64,000 nt of DNA from an uncultured Phycisphaerae bacterium (GTDB lineage Bacteria > Planctomycetota > Phycisphaerae > UBA1845 > PWPN01), in NCBI GenBank assembly GCA_938005315.1, contig CALLOB010000003.1:1-64000 (forward strand), given 5' to 3'. Numbering within the stretch: position 1 is the stretch's first letter; every line of letters starts with the position of its first letter. The notes below the pieces were generated by a model. That model was given only the letters and a program-made list of their open reading frames with translations, was not told the DNA's origin and did no database searches. The translations under genes and the position numbers were made by a program. Shown piece by piece: positions 29,201 to 35,950 of the stretch.

Positions 29201-29387
29201 CCAGCGCCGCGGCCAGCACCACGATCACCGCGGTCCGCAAAGCCAGGGTCGCCCGCCGCCGCGAAGGCTCCAGCCCGCCCAGCGCCCGCCGCGAGATCGC
29301 CGCCAGCACCGGCGCCAGCAGGGCCAGCAGCAGCCATTCCGGCCGGTCAAACGAAATCGGACTGGTCAGGGCGACCACCAACCGCAC
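26217..29387 (-). CDS. Large membrane protein with two VWA domains and a GATase1-like domain
   Basis: 1056 residues. Start is GTG 29387; a GTG nine bases later is also possible. The N-terminal membrane part resembles BatA (FDRPEWLLLALLAPVLAAI). VWA1 (about 73-240) has the metal motif DRSRS and LLSDGNEN. A glutamine-amidotransferase-like region (about 310-420, VLILSAAG ... GGGLIMTGGNEAFGAGGW) follows without an evident catalytic Cys. VWA2 (about 423-585) has HSCEI in place of DxSxS but keeps IIISDGDP. Two or three helices (850-915) precede a charged, probably disordered tail. It is upstream of moxR on the same strand, so the whole 29.4-22 kb block is one functional cluster. The family is common in planctomycetes and its role is unknown. 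Confidence 0.8.
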   Translation of the reverse strand: MRLVVALTSPISFDRPEWLLLALLAPVLAAISRRALGGLEPSRRRATLALRTAVIVVLAAALARVECVRRHDGVAVMFVLDRSRSIPDERRKAAEDYIRAVVRDARGDDRVGVIAFDTAAQVDLMPSRVGFEITGFGMPEAPDRTDIGAGLRMAMAAFPEGFARRIVLLSDGNENLGRLTDELDAAAANGIVVDVVPLRYRYDNEIVFDRLVAPAQADRQTRVPLRMVLRSRRPTRARLTVYHNGTEIPLADPFVDLSGDMKPDPVTLPVELTEGGVHRFDARIAPVDQAADAIADNNRATAFTFVEDRGRVLILSAAGSTDDRVLAEALRRERVDVDLTTVDRFALDLLQLQEYGAVILANVPADAFTAEQHRALASYVRDFGGGLIMTGGNEAFGAGGWIGMPIEEVSPVRFEIRHKKQMPRGALAIVMHSCEIPRGNYWGEEVAIASVRAISSLDYLGVIAYSFSKGGANWEVPLAPATDKQAVIRRIRGMEIGDMPDFATTMSIAVRDLMALPDAAQRHMIIISDGDPAPPSEATLDEMVANRITCSTVGIGYGSHVLEEPLRRIARRTGGRFYPVKNPSRLPQIFVKEARVVKRALISERPFQPRMSVGFPEITAGISPGELPTLGGLVLTERKDEALVPIVRESLDAGERMSDPVLACRNFEMGKMAVFTSGWWPRWGGAWAGWDKFGKLWAQLVRWAMRQEGSGDFDVITRLEGSRGHIVIEALNKEAGYLNFLQIRGKLMTPSMERLPLELHQTGPGRYEGSFDVTEQGNYLANLQYSDGRGESGLIRTGLSMAYSPEFRDLGANEPLLREAAARTGGRVLAMDPATDDVFNRNLPPSVSRRPAWRWLVQWVLLPLFVLDVAVRRLAALPALSLYVEATVLVIGWAGVHAAGGGFWGYLGVLVLAETIGWTVRRASIGPTLAYLTAGVAGVAGAGRRSAAALSRLKGVRERVREDMETQRQGTESAPAEPATPAPMVDRTRRFDLGEAPAGEPSGDLTDALGGARAETSLDRGPDKDAGPGEGSLADRLRRAKRRAQDEMRDRGEGKG

Positions 29388-29465
29388 CTCGTCGCGTCAC
29401 GGCCAATGTCGGCGGCACGCCTCGCGCGCCGCCGCGCGATCCGGGACGCCGCGCTGCCCGGGGCC

Positions 29466-30404
29466 TCACCGGATCTCGAAGACCTGCACGCGGTTGTTTC
29501 CCGAGTCCAGCACGTACACCCGCCCGCCGGGCCCCGCGGCCACGCCCCAGGGTCCCAGGAAGCGCCCCGGCTCGCGCCCCGTGCCGCCCCAGATGCCCAG
29601 GCTCGCACCGCTGCGGTCGAAGCGCTGAACCCGGTTGTTTCCGAACTCGCTCACCAGCAGCGTGCCGTCCGGCCGCAGGGCCAGGCCGTAAGGATACTTC
29701 AACTGCCCGGGCCCGGCTCCCATCTCTCCGAACGATCCCAGCAGTCGCCCATCCGGGGAAAACCGGCAAACGCGGTGGTGGGTCGCATCCGTTACCCACA
29801 GCCACCCCTGCGGATCCCACACCAGACCCTGCGGCCGCTGCAGCGCCGCCGGGCCGGAGCCCGGACCGCCGAATGAGCCCATGTAGACCCCGTCCGCCGA
29901 AAAACGGCTGATCCGATCGTTGCCGCCGTACTCGCTGACGTACAGCCCCCCGGCGTCGTCCTCGGCGACGTCCGTGGTCAGTTCAAACTGACCCGGGCCG
30001 GTGCCGCGCGTGCCGAACCGCCCCAGTTCGTGCCCGTCGCGGTCGTAGATCATCACCCGGTGGTAGTGCGTGTCCGCCACCAGCACCCGGCCCCGGCGGT
30101 CCACGAACAACCCCGTCGGCTTCCCGGCTTCCCACTCCGGCATTTGCCAGGAGGTCTCGAACTCTCCGTCGCCGCTGAAACGCTGGATCCTCGCGGTCTT
30201 GTCCACGACGAACACGCACCCGTCCGGCGCGAGGGCGATCGCCCGCGGATAGACGAACTGCCCCGGCCCCAGCCCCTGTCCGCCGAACGTCAGTACCGGC
30301 AGCAGCCCGTCGGCCTCCGGCCGGTCGCATCCGCCGACGACCAGCAGCGCCAGCCGGACTGCCGCGGAGGCCGCCGACATCCGACGTCGTGCACAGGACT
30401 CCAT
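29466..30404 (-). CDS. NHL-repeat beta-propeller lipoprotein
   Basis: 312 residues. A lipobox-like LLVVGGC (Cys about 26) ends a short leader. The rest is about six NHL repeats, each with G-x-GPGQF, then RP-x-G-x-x-x-D and a V-x-D-x-x-N-x-R-[IV]-Q-x-F ending, for example VSEFGNNRVQRF and VLDSGNNRVQVF. This predicts a six-bladed propeller facing the periplasm that binds a ligand or a protein. GGAGG stands 10 nt before the ATG. It starts 6 nt after the permease stop, so they are one operon; it could be an accessory to the transporter. Confidence 0.8.
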   Translation of the reverse strand: MESCARRRMSAASAAVRLALLVVGGCDRPEADGLLPVLTFGGQGLGPGQFVYPRAIALAPDGCVFVVDKTARIQRFSGDGEFETSWQMPEWEAGKPTGLFVDRRGRVLVADTHYHRVMIYDRDGHELGRFGTRGTGPGQFELTTDVAEDDAGGLYVSEYGGNDRISRFSADGVYMGSFGGPGSGPAALQRPQGLVWDPQGWLWVTDATHHRVCRFSPDGRLLGSFGEMGAGPGQLKYPYGLALRPDGTLLVSEFGNNRVQRFDRSGASLGIWGGTGREPGRFLGPWGVAAGPGGRVYVLDSGNNRVQVFEIR

Positions 30405-30410
30405 CCGGTC

Positions 30411-32018
30411 TCAGCCTCCACGCCCCAGCAGCCGGCCGCACGCGGTCATCAGCACCACGGCGCCGCCGACCATCGTCAGGCTCGTGGCGATCACGACATC
30501 GTCCCGGCCGTAGTGCATGTGCGTCAGCACCGTCAAAGCGATGCTCGGCAGGCCCGTCGGACTCACCAGATGAGTCGCCACGACCTCCGAAAGCGACAGC
30601 ACCGCCACGATCAGTCCGCCGGCCAGCAGCATCGGCGCGTGCATCGGCCAGAGCACGTGCGTCAGAACCGCCCACCTGTTGGCCCCGTCCGCTCGCGCCT
30701 GCTCCACCGCCGCCACGCTTCGACGACCCGTCGCCAGCCAGGCCACCAGCACCGCCACCGCCGCGTAGCGACCGACCAGCACCAGCGTCCAGGCGGCCGG
30801 AATGTCGGCGTAGAGAAACTCGAACAGCCGCGCGATTGCGGCGGCCCCGGGGAATCCCGGGCACGACCGATCCAGCCCGCTCAGCCCGTTGCAGACCAGC
30901 ACCATGCCCACTCCCAGCATGGCCGGCGGAGTCAGCGCCGACAGAAAAGGCAGGCCGGCCGCGACCCCCACCCGCCCGCGCGGTCCGGCGACGGTCCACA
31001 GCACCACCGTCAGCGCCACCGCCGCCGCCAGCGCGCCGGAAACCGCCGCCACGGCCGCCGAACTCGCCCATTGGGTGCCGAAAACGCGAAAACCCTCGGC
31101 CCAGGAGCGCGGATCGCGCCAGTTCATCACCATCAGCCCCGCCGGGAACCCGACCGTCACCGCCAGCACCCCGGCCGTAGCCCACCACATGCCCCGGCCC
31201 GCCGAACATGCGCCGTCGGCCCCTCGCCCGGTCTGCGCGCCGCCCGCCCAGGCCTCCTCGTCCTCCACCGCCTGCCACCTGCTGACTTCCCGGAGACTCC
31301 CGGCCGCCGCCGCCGCGCCCCCGACGGCCAGCAGGAACGGCCCGATCGCCAGACGGGCCACCTGTCCGGACGGCGCGCCCGCCTCGACCAGCAGCATCAG
31401 CTCGGTGGCGTGAACCCGTGTCAGCATGATGTGCGGAATCGCATACTCGATCGTCGCCACGGCGAACAGCGTGCCGGCCGCGGCAACCAGATGAGGCCGC
31501 AGAGCCGGCAGGGCCGCCGACACCAGGGCGCGAAACGGGCCGGTGTCCAGCAGGGCCAGTCTCCAGGCCCCCTGCCCGGCAGTCCGCCAGCCGGAGGCGA
31601 TGATCAGCGCCGCCGCCGGCCACAACCAGCCGGCGGTGATCAGCCCGCTGAAGATCAGGCCCGCGACGCCGGCGCGGACGCCCACCCCCGGCAGAAGACT
31701 CCAGGCATAGGCGTAGACCTGCGGCGGAATCAGCAGCGGGCATAAAACCAGCCCGAGCAGCCAGGGCCGGCCGCGCGCCGCCGAGCCCAGCAACCCGCCC
31801 GCCGGAATGGCCAGCAGCAACCCGCTCGCCGTCGCCACGCCGGAGAGCGTCAGCGTGTGGACCAGCAGCCGGCCCGGCGGCGGCGACCCCAGCGCCGCGG
31901 TCGAGACCCTGCGGGAATCGGCCAGCGCCATCGCGGACCCGCCGCACGGCGCGATCACTCCGGCGACCAGGACCACCCAGCCGAGAGCACAGGCCACCAT
32001 GATCGCCGCTCGCGCCAT
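30411..32018 (-). CDS. ABC transporter permease, two fused permease halves (iron/thiamine-type)
   Basis: About 535 residues with roughly twelve membrane helices. Two binding-protein-dependent permease halves resemble FbpB/ThiP-type proteins. The EAA loop in the second half reads VEQARADGANRWAVLTHVLWP; the first half has a weaker version (LALLDTGPFRALVSAALP). The ATG at 32018 is chosen over a TTG at 32045 because a promoter (32045-32073) would place transcription start between them. Neither an ATPase nor a solute-binding protein is encoded next to it. Only the NHL lipoprotein follows. The substrate is not readable. Confidence 0.75.
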   Translation of the reverse strand: MARAAIMVACALGWVVLVAGVIAPCGGSAMALADSRRVSTAALGSPPPGRLLVHTLTLSGVATASGLLLAIPAGGLLGSAARGRPWLLGLVLCPLLIPPQVYAYAWSLLPGVGVRAGVAGLIFSGLITAGWLWPAAALIIASGWRTAGQGAWRLALLDTGPFRALVSAALPALRPHLVAAAGTLFAVATIEYAIPHIMLTRVHATELMLLVEAGAPSGQVARLAIGPFLLAVGGAAAAAGSLREVSRWQAVEDEEAWAGGAQTGRGADGACSAGRGMWWATAGVLAVTVGFPAGLMVMNWRDPRSWAEGFRVFGTQWASSAAVAAVSGALAAAVALTVVLWTVAGPRGRVGVAAGLPFLSALTPPAMLGVGMVLVCNGLSGLDRSCPGFPGAAAIARLFEFLYADIPAAWTLVLVGRYAAVAVLVAWLATGRRSVAAVEQARADGANRWAVLTHVLWPMHAPMLLAGGLIVAVLSLSEVVATHLVSPTGLPSIALTVLTHMHYGRDDVVIATSLTMVGGAVVLMTACGRLLGRGG

Positions 32019-32044
32019 GCACGCGTTCCCGCCGAGCCGTGCCA

Positions 32045-32073
32045 AGGCTACTTCCAGGGCACAGGCGTTGCAA
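32045..32073 (-). promoter_or_regulatory. Candidate promoter for the permease operon
   Basis: On the minus strand: TTGCAA (32068-32073), 17 nt, TAGCCT (32045-32050). The divergent gap of 349 nt to the ferredoxin gene otherwise holds only an AT-richer patch with a T run (32160-32166) and a possible plus-strand -10 box TATGCT (32179-32184) without a clear -35. Confidence 0.45.
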
Positions 32074-32367
32074 ACCGGACCCTGGCGGCGCGATCACGAA
32101 ACACGCGTATCGAAATCGGACGCGCTCGGCACGCCGCGACCCCGCGCTATGCCGATGTCTTTTTTTACCACGGTGTGTTATGCTTACATGACCTCCGGCG
32201 GGAAACCGCGCCCGCCGGGATCGGGCGGCGGTCGTCCGCCCCCGCCGACCGCGGCGGCCCGCACGGGCGGACCGTCCCGGGGCGGCCGCGCGGGTGCAGC
32301 TCCGGTCTTCCCGGCCCGCAAACCGGCGGCGGCCCGTGAGTCCGCGGTACGCAAGGAGACCGATCAG

Positions 32368-32580
32368 ATGCCGATCACCAAGGTCTGGCTCGAGGAGAAG
32401 GACTGCATTTCCTGCGAGGCCTGCGAATCCGGATGCCCGGAAGTCTTCGTCATCCAAGACGGCGAGTGCAAGATCAAGCCGGAAGCCTCCGATCCGGCCT
32501 ACCTGGCCAAGTACTCCGACAAGATCAAGGAAGTGGCCGAGGCCTGCCCGGTCGAGTGCATCAAGTTCACCGAGGCCTGA
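32368..32580 (+). CDS. Single-cluster 4Fe-4S ferredoxin
   Basis: 70 residues. The cluster motif is C-I-S-C-E-A-C-E-S-G-C-P (CxxCxxCxxxCP) at residues 13-24 and a distal CPVEC near the end, as in small bacterial and Thermotoga-type ferredoxins. It is strongly acidic, fitting an electron carrier in the cytoplasm. The start is fixed by AAGGAG 9 nt upstream; a long in-frame extension upstream lacks any ferredoxin character. It has a strong intrinsic terminator, so it is a one-gene transcript. The DUF362 gene follows after the terminator. Partners are unknown. Confidence 0.92.
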   Translation: MPITKVWLEEKDCISCEACESGCPEVFVIQDGECKIKPEASDPAYLAKYSDKIKEVAEACPVECIKFTEA

Positions 32581-32645
32581 CCGGGCCGATTGCCGCGCGA
32601 ACGGGGCCCGGAGGCTTGAGGTTGCCCCGGGCGTCGACAGGCATG

Positions 32646-32686
32646 GACCCGCGGATGGCTCTGAACGAGACGCCCGCGGGTCTTTT
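32646..32686 (+). terminator. Intrinsic terminator of the ferredoxin gene
   Basis: Perfect 9-bp stem GACCCGCGG (32646-32654) with CCGCGGGTC (32674-32682), 19-nt loop, followed by TTTT (32683-32686). It lies 65 nt after the ferredoxin stop. Confidence 0.7.
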
Positions 32687-32766
32687 CGCCGCGCGGGTCG
32701 CTTTCCGGCCGCCGTCTGCCCGCCTACGATGGTAAGCCGAAGGACAACCCCTTGTGAGGCGTGAGC

Positions 32767-33723
32767 ATGGGCCGGCGGGCACTGGTGGCCGTTCGACGGG
32801 CAGCCGATTATGAAGCGGATGCGGTCCGTTGCGCGATCGCCGGCGTCATCGAGGCCTTCGGCGGCTGGTCGAGGCTGGTCCGGTCCGGCGACCGCGTCCT
32901 GGTCAAGCCCAACTGCATCGCCGGAGCCCCGCCCGAGCGGCCGGTACAGACCCACCCGGCGGTGATTCTCGAGGTCTGCCGACAACTCCTGGATCATGGT
33001 ACCCGCCCGTTCGTCGGCGATTCGCCGGCCTGGGGGTCACTGGAGGGCAACCTTGACCGGCTCGGCGTGCTGGGCGAGTTGCACCGCCTCGGCGTGCCGG
33101 TGGTGCCCTTCGCGCGATCCCGATCCGCCGGTGTCGTACATGTCGGCCGCCGGTTGCGGCTCAGGCTGGACGAGGCCGCCCTGGAGGCCGACGCCATTGT
33201 CAACCTCCCGAAGTTCAAGGCTCACGGGCAGCTGCTGCTGACCGTGGCCCTGAAGAACACGTTCGGCTGCGTCAACGGGCGGCGCAAGGCCCTGCTGCAC
33301 GTGACCTGCGGCGACCGCCGCAACGACTTCGGCCGGATGCTGGTCGAAACCTTCCGCCGCCTCAGGCCGGCGATCACGATCGTCGATGCGATCGTGGCCA
33401 TGGAGGGCCGCGGCCCGATCGGGGGGCGACCGCGGAGGCTCGGCCTGATCTTCGGCGGTACCGACGGGCCGGCCGTGGAACGCATCGCCGCCGAACTGGT
33501 GGCCGTCGATCCCGATGAACTTCGCACCCTTCGCGCTGCCCGCGACATGGGCTTCGGCACCACCGACCTGGCCGACATCGACATCGACGGTCCGCCGCTG
33601 CAGGAGATTCGCGTCGATGACTTCGAGCTGCCGGTGCTGATGCCGATCGGCTTCTCCGTCCCCCGTCTGATCACCGGCACGATCCGGCAGTTCCTTCACC
33701 TCCGCCGCCGGCGTAGCGCCTGA
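32767..33723 (+). CDS. DUF362 domain protein
   Basis: 318 residues from the ATG at 32767, with GAGG 7 nt before it; a GTG at 32761 is less likely. Family wording: VLVKPNCIAG, THPAVILEVCRQLLDHG, VGDSPAW, a VNLPKFKAHGQLLLTVALKNTFGCVNG block with the conserved Lys and Asn, and DAIVAMEGRGPIGG. DUF362 proteins are often fused to or located beside 4Fe-4S ferredoxins, as here, suggesting a redox or iron-sulphur link, but no activity is established. The possible promoter is TTTCCG (32702-32707), 17 nt, TACGAT (32725-32730). Confidence 0.88.
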   Translation: MGRRALVAVRRAADYEADAVRCAIAGVIEAFGGWSRLVRSGDRVLVKPNCIAGAPPERPVQTHPAVILEVCRQLLDHGTRPFVGDSPAWGSLEGNLDRLGVLGELHRLGVPVVPFARSRSAGVVHVGRRLRLRLDEAALEADAIVNLPKFKAHGQLLLTVALKNTFGCVNGRRKALLHVTCGDRRNDFGRMLVETFRRLRPAITIVDAIVAMEGRGPIGGRPRRLGLIFGGTDGPAVERIAAELVAVDPDELRTLRAARDMGFGTTDLADIDIDGPPLQEIRVDDFELPVLMPIGFSVPRLITGTIRQFLHLRRRRSA

Positions 33724-33751
33724 AAGCCGCGGTTGGCGCCGCGTCTGCGGG

Positions 33752-33767
33752 ACCGGCCGGGGCCGGT
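33752..33767. terminator. Possible bidirectional terminator
   Basis: Stem ACCGGC/GCCGGT with loop CGGG, inside a longer GGACCG/CGGTCC pair (33750-33755 with 33772-33777), in the 59-nt gap where the DUF362 and phosphatase genes converge. No T tract. Confidence 0.35.
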
Positions 33768-33782
33768 GGGGCGGTCCGCGGT

Positions 33783-35309
33783 CTACTCGTCGGTTTTCGA
33801 TTTGGCCTCTTCACCGGCCGCCGTGGCCGGCCGCGAACGCCGGCGTTCGGGGGTGTCGGGAATCTGGTCGGTCAGCTCCTTGCGGCCGTCGGGCAGACGG
33901 GTCAGCGTGAAGGCGTCGTAAAGGTCGCCCAGGGCGGTGCGGGCCTCATAGCGCAGCACCGGCCCGTCGATGGAGATCACCTGGAACAGCTGCGTCTGCT
34001 CGGCCTGACGTCTCATCAGCGGATGGTGCTCTTCGGCCAGCGCGTACATCTTCGGGCCGCAGACCGACACCACGTAGACCGTGCCCGGCGAGACACCCGC
34101 GCCGCTCACGCCCGCCGCCGGCATCTGCAGCCCCGTGCGCCCGTAAACGTGATCGTGTCCGGTCAGCACCAGGTCCACGCCGTGGCTCTCAAGCACCGGC
34201 TGCAGCAGCTCGCGCAGCGCGCCGCTGTCGCGGTCCCTGGCCATGGCGAAGACGGGGTGGTGGAACGTCGCCACCGTCCACGTGGGCCGCTCGCCCGACA
34301 GGGCCGTCTCGAGCCAGGCGGCCTGCTCGGCCTGCCGCTCGTTGGTGTTCAGCGACACGATCCGCAGGTTCTGGTAGTCCAGCCGGTAGACCGTCTCCTC
34401 CAGCCCCGGCGGCCCGTTACGGGGGAAGGCGAAATGCGCCCGCCAGTGCGGCCCCAGACGTTTGATCGACTTGCCGTCGTCGGTCTTCTCGCTGAAGTGC
34501 TCGTGGTTGCCCGGCGTGGCGATCACCGGCACGCAGGCGTGCAGCCCGATCCCGGCGTCGAACCACTCGCCCCATTCCTCGTCGCTCTGGGCATGGTTGA
34601 CCAGGTCGCCGGCGTACAGCTGGAAAGCCGCGTGCGGCGCAAAGGCGAAGGCCCGGCGCAGCACCCGCGGCCACATCTCGCGGATGTCGTTCTGCACGTC
34701 GCCCAGATACAGGAAGCAGAAGGGCTCCGGTTCGGCCGGTGCCGTGCGGCAGGCGAACCACTCGCTGGCGTCCTCGTCGTGACCGACGCGGTAGAGATAC
34801 TGCGTCCCGGGCTGCAGATCCGTGAACGTCGCGGTGTGGATCAGATAATCGCCGCGGTCGGAGGTGAACGGGGTGCTGCCGGCCTCCACGCGCCGGGCCG
34901 TATTTCTGAAGGCCGGACCGGCCTGGGCCACGGCGATCTCGGCGTGCGCGCCCGAGACCGGCATGCTCGTGCGCCAGGTGACCGTCAGTTCGGTCCGGGG
35001 ATCGCCCGTCCACGTCAGGACGATCCGATCCGGCCGGGCGGACGCCGATCCGACTTCCACGACCGCCGCCGGTTGCGAGGTGGCGGGTGCCACCAGTACG
35101 GGACGGTCGGCCGCCTGCTGACGCAGCAGGCGCAGGCACCATCCCGTGGCCAGTACCGCGACCACCACGGCCACCACCGTCACCGCCGGCAGGATCCGCC
35201 CCGGACGGCGGGGGCCTGCAGGCCGAACCGTCCGCGCCCCGCCTGGGGTTCGCGCGCCGTCGTCGGTGTCCTGTGAGCCCGGACGATTCGAAGCCTTCGA
35301 AGAACCCAT
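33783..35309 (-). CDS. Purple acid phosphatase-like metallophosphoesterase, membrane-anchored
   Basis: 508 residues from the ATG at 35309, preceded by AAGGGGG; a 57-residue upstream extension is not supported. A basic cytoplasmic tail and one membrane helix (about 41-60) place the rest outside. A fibronectin-III-like domain (95-190, ending LQPGTQYLYRVG) precedes the metallophosphatase domain. Metal ligand motifs are complete: GDVQND, GDLVNH, GNHEH, HHPVF and GHDHVYGR. This is the standard PAP order. A phosphate monoester substrate is assumed. It has no operon partner and diverges from the antiporter gene across repeat cluster R4. Confidence 0.88.
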   Translation of the reverse strand: MGSSKASNRPGSQDTDDGARTPGGARTVRPAGPRRPGRILPAVTVVAVVVAVLATGWCLRLLRQQAADRPVLVAPATSQPAAVVEVGSASARPDRIVLTWTGDPRTELTVTWRTSMPVSGAHAEIAVAQAGPAFRNTARRVEAGSTPFTSDRGDYLIHTATFTDLQPGTQYLYRVGHDEDASEWFACRTAPAEPEPFCFLYLGDVQNDIREMWPRVLRRAFAFAPHAAFQLYAGDLVNHAQSDEEWGEWFDAGIGLHACVPVIATPGNHEHFSEKTDDGKSIKRLGPHWRAHFAFPRNGPPGLEETVYRLDYQNLRIVSLNTNERQAEQAAWLETALSGERPTWTVATFHHPVFAMARDRDSGALRELLQPVLESHGVDLVLTGHDHVYGRTGLQMPAAGVSGAGVSPGTVYVVSVCGPKMYALAEEHHPLMRRQAEQTQLFQVISIDGPVLRYEARTALGDLYDAFTLTRLPDGRKELTDQIPDTPERRRSRPATAAGEEAKSKTDE

Positions 35310-35546
35310 CGGGAAGTCCCCCTTGCGTCTCCAAGGACCGATCGCGCGCCGGCGCGACGCCCGGTCGTCACGCTGCGGTGCCCGGTCGTGGCTGCCGGTG
35401 CGGAAGATTCGGAGCATTCTATGCCTCGATCCGGCTTTTTCCACCGCCCGACGGGTTTCGGCCGACGGAATCGTATCCATGACAGTTCAGGTGGCCATCA
35501 ACCGCGCCTGCGAGCCGCAAGAGCGTTTTTCGCCCGCTGGCCCCAC

Positions 35547-35753
35547 GGAGGGCCCCGCTCCGTCGGGGCCGAAAACTGGAGGGCCCCGCTCCGTCGGGGC
35601 CGTGCGAAAGGGCGTGCGACGGGCCACAGGATCGGGGACGCGACGCAGCGCCTCCCTCCAGGGCCGAAAATCGGAGGGCCCCGCTCCGTCGGGGCCGTGC
35701 GAAAGGCGTGCGACGGGCCGCAGGATCGGGGACGCGACGCAGCGCGTCCCTTC
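35547..35753. repeat. REP-like cluster R4
   Basis: Five units: B plus 35547-35570 and 35578-35601 (31-bp step), A minus 35636-35659, B plus 35673-35696, A minus 35730-35753. The B-plus to A-minus pairs share a spacer that starts GTGCGAAAGG and ends CAGGATCGG, also found in cluster R5. It fills the promoter gap between the divergent phosphatase and antiporter genes (35310-35950), where no gene is visible. Confidence 0.9.
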
Positions 35754-35950
35754 GCGATGGCCCGCTTGAGCCCGGGGCACGGCCACCAGGCCCCAACCGT
35801 CATGCCCCCGACGGAATCGTCCGCCGTCGCCGGACCGGCGGCGCTGCCGGACGTCGAAGGGCGAGGGTTTGACGGAAATCCAAGTGCCGCTAGGCTGGCC
35901 GGAAACCGCCCGGCGTTGGCCGGGAAAAAGTCCTCATGCGAGGCACCGAC

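Noticed and set aside
26154-29876. A 1240-codon plus-strand open frame opposite the large VWA gene
   Set aside because: The minus strand carries a clear VWA/GATase architecture with ribosome site and operon context; the plus frame has no domain.
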